NCBI GenBank assembly: GCA_005116885.1
Contig: SWDP01000036.1
Location: 128,173 to 186,257 of the forward strand
DNA length: 58,085 nt
Origin: Nitrospira sp.
GTDB lineage: Bacteria; Nitrospirota; Nitrospiria; Nitrospirales; Nitrospiraceae
Direction of reading: 5' to 3'
The notes under the pieces are model-generated. The model saw only the letters and a program-made list of their open reading frames with translations. It ran no database searches and was not told the origin of the DNA. A program made the position numbers and the translations under genes. Below are positions 52,867 through 58,085 of this stretch, one piece after another (the stretch's first letter is position 1; each line of letters begins with the position of its first letter).

Positions 52867-53163
52867 ATGAAGAAGCTCATGGTTCCGTTCATGTTCGCAA
52901 TGGTGCTCGGTTTCGGGATGGCATCACTCTCCTTCGCGGCTAGTGACATGGCCGAGCCAAGCTCCCAAACGGTTAAAGGAGACCTATTGAAAATCGACGG
53001 GGAATATTACGTCGTGAAGGATACGGCCGGGAAGGAAGTCCGTTTGCATGTCGACAAAACCTCTCAGCTGGACGGCACATTCAAGGCGGGGGACAAGATC
53101 GAGGCGCAGGCCACGGACAAGGGCCATGCATCATCTATTAAACAGGCAAAACCCAAGATGTAA
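52867..53163 (+). CDS. Exported small beta protein (98 aa)
   Basis: Signal peptide (FMFAMVLGFGMASLSFA, cleavage about 25), then a single beta-barrel-like domain: VKGDLLKIDGEYYVVKDTAGKEVRLHVDKTSQLDGTFKAGDKIEAQATDKGHASSI. The strand pattern and KAGDKIEAQ resemble OB-fold periplasmic proteins (DUF5666/YgiW-like), but I cannot assign the family. AGGAGG precedes the ATG. A fragment of a second copy lies at 54258-54338. Confidence 0.65.
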   Translation: MKKLMVPFMFAMVLGFGMASLSFAASDMAEPSSQTVKGDLLKIDGEYYVVKDTAGKEVRLHVDKTSQLDGTFKAGDKIEAQATDKGHASSIKQAKPKM

Positions 53164-53197
53164 TTCAGGGATTTGAACGTACAAGCTCAAGACCTAG

Positions 53198-53232
53198 GGA
53201 GTGGGGCCGGCCCTGAGGGCTGGCCCCACTCC
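53198..53232 (+). terminator. Strong GC hairpin after the exported beta-protein gene
   Basis: Sixteen-pair stem with one G-T wobble (53198-53213 with 53217-53232) and a three-base loop, 35 bases past the stop. There is no T run, so it may act as a transcript-stabilising or Rho-assisted end. Confidence 0.55.
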
Positions 53233-53300
53233 ATATCTCGAGGCAACTGAAGGGGTTGCCTACTTGTAATACGTAGGATTCAAACACGAGGAGGATTCTC

Positions 53301-53702
53301 ATGAGTATCATGACAGTGAAAGGCCTCATCGGTGCATTGGTACTGGCAAGCGTTGGGCTTGTCGTTTCTGCCTGTAATACCTCCAAGGCCACGGTCGACA
53401 CGTTCGCCAAATTCACGTCGAGCACAAGCCCGGGGGATTGGATGAACGCCGACGGCGTCATACAGGAAAGCCAAAAAACGCGTCTGTTTGCCGCAGTTGC
53501 GTTCGAGAATCTGGAACAGGACATCGCGCGTGGCAATGGAGAATATCTCAGGTCGTTGGCCGTCTTGATGAAAATTCCTGCCGGGGAACAAGACGAGTTT
53601 AGGAGTCTCTCACAGAGACAATATTCTCGCCTCTTTGCCTCTGACAGGCGAACGGCGGAAAGCTTGTTGGCTACATTGATCAGCAACAGGAAGGATCGAT
53701 GA
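53301..53702 (+). CDS. DUF3015-like lipoprotein (133 aa)
   Basis: A lipoprotein with signal and lipobox VVSAC (Cys25). The mature part has PGDWMNADGVI and EYLRSLAVLMKIPAGEQDEFRSLSQRQYSRLF, which fit the DUF3015 family pattern (GEYL-SLA-LL, then F-LQ--Y--L). The function is unknown; the family occurs with envelope-stress genes. GAGGAGG precedes the ATG at 53301; the M codon at 53310 is an alternative. Confidence 0.65.
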   Translation: MSIMTVKGLIGALVLASVGLVVSACNTSKATVDTFAKFTSSTSPGDWMNADGVIQESQKTRLFAAVAFENLEQDIARGNGEYLRSLAVLMKIPAGEQDEFRSLSQRQYSRLFASDRRTAESLLATLISNRKDR

Positions 53703-53822
53703 GCCGATAGTTAAGAATAGGAGTATGGCACTGGCGGGAGACCATTCTCAGGACCAAGTTCGGCGAGAATGAATGCCTGGTCCGCGGTTAACAATAATTT
53801 CCTTCGTTAGGAGACACGTATT

Positions 53823-54206
53823 ATGTTGATGTTCAAATCGTTCATCGTGTGTGGAGTCATCGCGGTCGGAGCGCTGTCTGTCGAAGCCGCGGACATGGAG
53901 CTGCAACTGGTCGATAAAAATTGTTGGATCGAAATTTTTGAAGACGATAACTATGATGCCAATGACCCTCATGTGAAAATTCAAGGGCCGAAAGAGGTTT
54001 CGACTATGAAGAATCTTGAGGGTAAGGATTGGGCCAACGACATCGAGAGCGTCATCGTTGGGTCCAACGCCTCAGTCCATGCCTATGAAGACAAGGATTT
54101 CAAAGGCACAGAGATTACCTTCGCGCCAGGCCAGCGTGTTCCGAATCTTGGCAAGCTCGACATGGCAAATGACATCGAATCCATGAAAATCAGCTGCGGG
54201 AAGTAA
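53823..54206 (+). CDS. Exported beta/gamma-crystallin domain protein
   Basis: A 127-residue secreted protein: signal peptide (SFIVCGVIAVGALSVEA, cleavage about 22), then two crystallin-type Greek key motifs. The pairs are WIEIFEDDNYDANDPHVKIQGP, closing with WANDIESVIVG, and VHAYEDKDFKGTEITFAPG, closing with MANDIESMKI. The (D/N)DIES segments form the calcium site of microbial beta/gamma-crystallins. It may bind Ca2+ and stabilise the periplasm or be secreted. AGGAG lies seven bases upstream of the ATG. Confidence 0.85.
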   Translation: MLMFKSFIVCGVIAVGALSVEAADMELQLVDKNCWIEIFEDDNYDANDPHVKIQGPKEVSTMKNLEGKDWANDIESVIVGSNASVHAYEDKDFKGTEITFAPGQRVPNLGKLDMANDIESMKISCGK

Positions 54207-54257
54207 CCATTTGTCGGAGAATCTTCGGGATTCAGTATGTGCTTATCCCACTAGCCG

Positions 54258-54338
54258 GACGGCGACATCAAGGTCAGTGACAAGGTCGCGGCCCAGGTCA
54301 TGGAAGAGAGCCACGCATTGTCTACGCCGAAGATGTAG
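54258..54338 (+). pseudogene. 3' fragment of a paralogue of the exported beta protein
   Basis: The frame DGDIKVSDKVAAQVMEESHALSTPKM ends in TAG at 54336-54338. It matches the last residues of the protein encoded at 52867 (DGTFKAGDKIEAQATDKGHASSIKQAKPKM). No start or upstream part is present. A hairpin-like sequence (54374-54408) follows at a distance similar to that at the intact gene, so a duplicated 3' end with its terminator was retained. Confidence 0.6.
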
Positions 54339-54531
54339 GTTCTAGGATGCGAAGGGGTGGTAGTTCAGGTACTGGGATTGGGCCAATCCTCAAGGATGGC
54401 CCCAATCCACGTAATACTCAGGATCGGAATTTCCCAAAGCACAGCGGTTCGCAATATCGATTCCAGCATCTGAGCCCCCTCCCGATGGCCATTACACCGG
54501 CTCCCTTCGACCTTCAATAAATCACAAACCA

Positions 54532-54547
54532 TGAGCAATACTGAACA
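54532..54547 (+). promoter_or_regulatory. Activator box before the TPP enzyme gene
   Basis: TGAGCA-ATAC-TGAACA, 49 bases before the ATG at 54597. The hexamer at 21 nt is GCCTTG, a poor -10, so the promoter geometry differs or the site has another role. Confidence 0.45.
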
Positions 54548-54596
54548 GATCTCTGTATCAATGCATGGGCCTTGTCTTCTACCTATGGAGTAAATA

Positions 54597-56348
54597 ATGG
54601 GCAAGACAGTTGCGGACATGCTGGTCGAACGACTAATCGATTGGGGCGTCGATACTATTTTTAGTCTGCCTGGCGACGGCATTAACGGTATTTACGAAGC
54701 GCTTCGGATGCATCGTGACGCAATTACAGTTATCCAAGTCCGACATGAGGAAACGGCCGCCTTCGCCGCCTGTGGCTATGCAAAATATGCGCACAAGCTT
54801 GGGGTGTGTCTCGCGACGTCTGGACCTGGCGGGCTTCATCTGTTGAACGGTCTCTATGACGCCAAATTCGATGGTCAGCCCGTCCTCGCAATCACTGGCC
54901 ACACTTTTCATGACCTTATTGGAACGCATTATCAACAAGACGTGTCCCTCGATAAGGTCTTTATGGATGTCGCGGCGTATAACGAGCGGGTCATGGGACC
55001 GGCTCATGTGTACAACGTGGTGGACGAAGCCATGAAAACAGCCATTGCTAGACGTTCGGTGGCTTATATCACCATTCCCAAGGACATCCAAAAATGGACC
55101 ACTGAGGGATCGCGTTCTTCCACGAACATTCCGCAGCACAGCGGCGATATCTCCAGCGATACGCGGCCGCTGCCGCCGAAAGCCCTAGTCGAGCTTGCGG
55201 CAGAGATCATTAATGCCGGATCCAAGGTGGCAATTCTAGCGGGGCAAGGCTGTCTCACTGCACGCCATGAAATATTGCAATTGGCTGAAGCTGTAGGCGC
55301 CCCGATAGTGAAGCCGCTGTTAGGGAAAGCAGTGGTGCCTGATGATAGCCCTTACACCACCGGAGGAATCGGTTTGCTTGGAACCGCTCCGTCGCAAGAA
55401 GTATTGGAAGACTGTGATACTCTGATTATCGCCGGCAGCAGTTTTCCCTACCTCGAATTCTATCCTAAGCCCGGTCAGGCCAAGGCCATTCAGATTGACA
55501 TTGATTCTTCAAGAATCGGCCTGCGCTATCCGGTTGAGGTCGGCCTTGTCGGCCGGTGTAAGGATGTCTTGCGAGCCTTGCTGCCGCTCATCCAGTTGAA
55601 GACGGATCGCAGTTTTTTGGAGCAGGCGCAAGCACGGATGACGAAATGGAATGCGTTGATGGACGAACGAGGGACACGCATGGATCTACCGTTAAAGCCC
55701 CAGGTGGTCGTTCGACAGGTCAACCAGTTCCTGCACGACGACGCGATCATTTGCTGCGATACCGGCACCGTGACGACGTGGGCTGCGCGTCATATTCACA
55801 TAAAAGGCAAGATGCAGTTTTCCGCTTCCGGCACGCTGGCCTCAATGGGGAACGGCCTCCCCTATAGCATTGGCGCAGCGGTGGCCCATCCTGGTCGCCA
55901 AGTTGTCTGCATAACCGGAGACGGTGGGCTCACCATGCTGATGGGCGAACTCGCCACGCTGGCGAAATACAATCTGCCCGTGAAGGTCATTATCTTGAAA
56001 AATAATGTGTTGGGCATGATTAAGTGGGAGCAGATTGCATTCGAGGGAAATCCCCAGTACGGCGTCCAATTACACCCGATCGACTTCGAAGGAGTTGCCA
56101 AGGCTTGTGGGGTGGCCGGCTTTACCGTCGACGATCCAAAACTGGTGGAAAGCGTGTTACGTGAAGCGTTCAACCATCCTGGTCCGGCGGTTATTCAAGC
56201 TGTTGTTGATCCCAATGAGCCACCACTTCCCGGCAAGATCACAACGGAACAAGCTTGGCAATTCGCGAAGGCGCTCGCACGAGGGCAAAAAGGAAGTTGG
56301 GAGATTATCAAGACAGTCGTGGAAAACACAGTTCGGGAAGTCGTGTAA
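54597..56348 (+). CDS. Thiamine-diphosphate enzyme, pyruvate oxidase/acetolactate synthase-like
   Basis: A 583-residue ThDP enzyme with the three domains of the family: N-terminal Pyr domain (1-180; activating Glu in VRHEETAAFAACGYAK), central FAD-type domain (about 195-330), and C-terminal PP domain with GDGGLTMLMGELATLAKYNLPVKVIILKN (ThDP motif GDG-x-NN, starting about residue 441). The closest fit in layout is PoxB or acetolactate synthase; the position of WEQIAFEGNPQYG is also PoxB-like. The reaction would be decarboxylation of pyruvate or a related 2-oxoacid. ATGGAG lies eight bases upstream of the start. It stands alone, without an ilvN-type subunit gene, against an Ilv role. Confidence 0.82.
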   Translation: MGKTVADMLVERLIDWGVDTIFSLPGDGINGIYEALRMHRDAITVIQVRHEETAAFAACGYAKYAHKLGVCLATSGPGGLHLLNGLYDAKFDGQPVLAITGHTFHDLIGTHYQQDVSLDKVFMDVAAYNERVMGPAHVYNVVDEAMKTAIARRSVAYITIPKDIQKWTTEGSRSSTNIPQHSGDISSDTRPLPPKALVELAAEIINAGSKVAILAGQGCLTARHEILQLAEAVGAPIVKPLLGKAVVPDDSPYTTGGIGLLGTAPSQEVLEDCDTLIIAGSSFPYLEFYPKPGQAKAIQIDIDSSRIGLRYPVEVGLVGRCKDVLRALLPLIQLKTDRSFLEQAQARMTKWNALMDERGTRMDLPLKPQVVVRQVNQFLHDDAIICCDTGTVTTWAARHIHIKGKMQFSASGTLASMGNGLPYSIGAAVAHPGRQVVCITGDGGLTMLMGELATLAKYNLPVKVIILKNNVLGMIKWEQIAFEGNPQYGVQLHPIDFEGVAKACGVAGFTVDDPKLVESVLREAFNHPGPAVIQAVVDPNEPPLPGKITTEQAWQFAKALARGQKGSWEIIKTVVENTVREVV

Positions 56349-56505
56349 GGGAGGGCGATTCTAGAGCCATTGAAAGCCGTGTCACGCACCAGCCACACGC
56401 TCAGACAGAAGATTTCGCCCACATCGTTGTCAGTAGAACCAGGCTCCAATTCCACTCAGACTTGCAGACGGGAACGCACGCCATTCCCTGATCATTTTAG
56501 ACTCT

Positions 56506-56548
56506 TGAGCAATATTGACCAGACGGCATCCTGTCCATAGCTTATCTT
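56506..56548 (+). promoter_or_regulatory. Activator box plus -10-like hexamer before the PRC-barrel gene
   Basis: TGAGCA-ATAT-TGACCA (56506-56521), then TATCTT (56543-56548) after 21 nt. The leader is about 48 nt to the ATG at 56603. Confidence 0.62.
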
Positions 56549-56602
56549 GGCCTTATTAACATTGTGACCCGCTTACGATCGCGTCTACACAAAGGAGACT
56601 AC

Positions 56603-57244
56603 ATGATGAAAACGATAACGGTGATATTCATCGGAATGGGATTATTAAGCCTCTCTTTCGTTACGTATTCTCATGCCGAAATGAAGTCGGACAATTCTTC
56701 ATCTCTGGGCGAGACCCTGTCGTCGGAGCCCCGGGGAGCGACCAAGGCAGGTGAGACGGATATCACCAACACAAAAGGCCAAGGTAGTCTCCCTAGCAAG
56801 TACACAATCATGCCTGTTGCCACAGGGAAAAAGGTGGAGATCGACAGTGAAATGATCGGCGATTCCGTGAAGAATCCCAAAGGTGAGGACCTTGGAAAAT
56901 TGGAACAACTTATTATGGATTCTGAGACCAAGAGGATCGAATATGCCATGATTTCAATCGGCGATACCGGCCAATTGAAAGCCTACCCCTGGAGCTCCTT
57001 TAAGGTGAACAAGGAACAAGGCAACGTGGTACTCAATGTGACCAAGGAACAGCTACAGACAAAGATGACCGATCTTTCTCCGGACATTCAGGCGCTAGAA
57101 CAACAGCTACAGACTTTGCGGAAAAATGAGTCGCGCAAGGGAGCACGCGAGGGCCAGAATTTTGGGGACCGTGATGCGGCTGGCCCGATGGGCGAGGAAA
57201 AGCGGAGCGGGGGAGCGGAAACACCACCAGTCAGCGGCAAGTAA
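56603..57244 (+). CDS. Exported PRC-barrel domain protein (213 aa)
   Basis: Signal peptide (FIGMGLLSLSFVTYSHA, cleavage about 25), a polar linker, and one PRC barrel (about 78-145): IGDSVKNPKGEDLGKLEQLIMDSETKRIEYAMISIGD is the diagnostic block. A helical and then Gly/Arg/Glu-rich tail follows. PRC barrels occur in RimM, photosynthetic reaction centre H subunits and many exported stress proteins. Start at ATG 56603 with AAAGGAG five bases upstream; the frame to 56564 is not used. Confidence 0.82.
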   Translation: MMKTITVIFIGMGLLSLSFVTYSHAEMKSDNSSSLGETLSSEPRGATKAGETDITNTKGQGSLPSKYTIMPVATGKKVEIDSEMIGDSVKNPKGEDLGKLEQLIMDSETKRIEYAMISIGDTGQLKAYPWSSFKVNKEQGNVVLNVTKEQLQTKMTDLSPDIQALEQQLQTLRKNESRKGAREGQNFGDRDAAGPMGEEKRSGGAETPPVSGK

Positions 57245-57462
57245 CTTGACCCCAAATGGCCGACCCACTTTTCGACTGGACCCGAGAAGACGCGCCGGTT
57301 CTCTGACGCCTCAGAAATAAAAGATTTTTGATTTCTGCAACTTGGCATGAATGTGCGTTTGAGCGCCTTCTCACGCGCTGAATCGATAGCCCGCTATTCT
57401 GCATCAAAACAACCGGTAGCCTCCGAAAGAGACGGACTGGGATAGGGCTCGCGTGAACAAAA

Positions 57463-57630
57463 ATGGCGAACTCAGCCTCGTCAGGCGATCATTCCACCAA
57501 GTTATATCCGGATATGCAGGGACTACCGCACCTTCAAAAATTGACACTCCTCACGCCTACATTGATGACGATGATATTTAACGTTGCATGGCTGATTGTG
57601 CTTGGGCGTCTTCATTTCGCATGGTTATAG
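57463..57630 (+). CDS. Possible small membrane peptide (55 aa)
   Basis: A short frame whose C-terminal half is one hydrophobic helix (TLMTMIFNVAWLIVLGRL, about 35-52). No ribosome binding site is seen, and no homology is recognised. It is the only protein-like feature in the 470 bases between the PRC-barrel gene and the right-edge gene. Confidence 0.2.
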   Translation: MANSASSGDHSTKLYPDMQGLPHLQKLTLLTPTLMTMIFNVAWLIVLGRLHFAWL

Positions 57631-57718
57631 CAGGTGGAACCCGCTTCCCTGCATGCTGAGTTAGAGGAAAAACCAATAAAGCTGCATACCGATGGATCCG
57701 GGATGGCGTGAGCTGCTG

Positions 57719-58085
57719 CTAGCCGCCAAGTGTTTTATCTTGGGTTTTGAACCAGGCGAGGGCGTGATCAAAATGTTGCGGATTAAAGTCCGGCCAATAT
57801 TCGTCTCTGACATAAAAATCGGCATACACCGATTGCACCGGGAGGAAACCGCTCAAGCGGCGGCCTCCTCCCCACCGCACAATCAAATCCATACGTGAAA
57901 CTTGATCTGAGCGGAGGCCGCCATTCTTCAGACCGGCAAGGTCCCATTCCCAACCATAGTTGACGAGCAAATTTAACTTTATTCCGACGCCTTGGCGATG
58001 CCGCAATTCCTTTAGTTCCTGGGGAAATTGTGTCGAAGTCTCATCACCGACGACCAGAAGTGCCGCTCCACGCCGTGCTATCTCA
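57719..58085 (-). CDS. Undecaprenyl diphosphate synthase-like cis-prenyltransferase, partial
   Basis: The frame is open from the right edge to a stop at 57719, giving the last about 121 residues. RMDLIVRWGGGRRLSGFLPVQSVYADFYVRDEYWPDF matches the C-terminal block of UppS (DLxIRTGGxxRLSNFLLWQxAYAExYFxDxLWPDF), split here as DLIVRWGG and RLSGFLPVQSVYADF. The arginines and serine that bind the isopentenyl pyrophosphate are kept, but the usual Thr of IRTGG is Trp (VRWGG), so the substrate may differ. The enzyme makes the C55 lipid carrier or a related polyprenyl. The start and N-terminal half are outside the window. Confidence 0.72.
   Translation of the reverse strand, partial: EIARRGAALLVVGDETSTQFPQELKELRHRQGVGIKLNLLVNYGWEWDLAGLKNGGLRSDQVSRMDLIVRWGGGRRLSGFLPVQSVYADFYVRDEYWPDFNPQHFDHALAWFKTQDKTLGG

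Noticed and set aside
18223..56548. Reading the recurrent box as a sigma-54 promoter (TGG...TTGC on the opposite strand)
   Set aside because: Between GG and GC there are 8 bases instead of the required 10, and the orientation would point away from most genes.
18223..56548. Reading the second half-site (TTGACC or TTGAAC in some sites) as a -35 hexamer
   Set aside because: The spacing to the -10-like hexamer would be 22 bases instead of about 17, and several sites do not have the TTG.

Overview
The window looks like a chromosomal stretch from a Gram-negative, GC-moderate bacterium, most likely a Nitrospira-type member of Nitrospirota. This is an inference. It rests on the mix of gene families and on a 126-bp palindromic intergenic repeat (7035-7160) of a kind I associate with Nitrospira genomes. 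An outer membrane is implied by a PagL-like lipid A deacylase, an MlaC-like protein, a DUF1207 beta-barrel, several lipoproteins and a very large cyclic beta-glucan synthase. No rRNA, tRNA, CRISPR array or intact insertion sequence was found.

Layout. 1-9 kb: the 5' part of a FUT8/NodZ-like fucosyltransferase running off the left edge, a DEAD-box RNA helicase, a fatty acid desaturase followed by two small RRM RNA-binding proteins, a PagL-like protein, a methyltransferase and small hypothetical genes. 9-18 kb: one 2934-residue NdvB/ChvB-type cyclic beta-1,2-glucan synthase on the minus strand. 18.5-28.6 kb: a tightly coupled plus-strand operon for an aryl-polyene (xanthomonadin-like) pigment lipid: ACP, AMP ligase, hotdog dehydratase, acyltransferase, LolA-like carrier, MMPL exporter, KS, KS-like chain length factor, second dehydratase, ketoreductase and glycosyltransferase. 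28.8-33.4 kb: minus-strand genes for a fatty acid hydroxylase-like enzyme, a BON+DUF1207 outer membrane protein, a NodB-type deacetylase and a XanB2/FkbO-type chorismatase. The chorismatase would supply the hydroxybenzoate starter of the polyene.

33.5-57.2 kb: an accessory region of small exported, membrane and stress-type genes: lipoproteins, MlaC, a Crp/Fnr regulator, two half-size iron permeases, DUF1328 and DUF3309 peptides, cupredoxin, PCD, SRPBCC, LCAT-like lipase, phosphodiesterase, PepSY, CsbD, BON, DUF3015, crystallin, TPP enzyme and PRC-barrel. Several decayed genes lie among them: a Rieske oxidoreductase tail, an AI-2E transporter tail, a nonsense-truncated membrane protein, a frameshifted exported protein and a gene fragment. 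The right edge holds the C-terminal part of an undecaprenyl diphosphate synthase-like enzyme.

The most interesting signal is a recurrent intergenic motif from 18 kb onward. Read in the sense of the adjacent gene it is TGAGCAATnnTGAnCA, with the two half-sites exactly 10 bp apart. At 13 of 17 loci a -10-like hexamer (yATAnT or TAnnnT) begins exactly 21 nt after it, usually 45-145 nt before a start codon. That puts the motif centre at about -41.5, the position of a class II Crp/Fnr-type activator. One site precedes the window's own Crp/Fnr gene, one precedes the ketosynthase of the polyene operon, and others precede most of the stress-type genes. I read this as a previously uncharacterised envelope/stress regulon that also drives part of the aryl polyene pathway.
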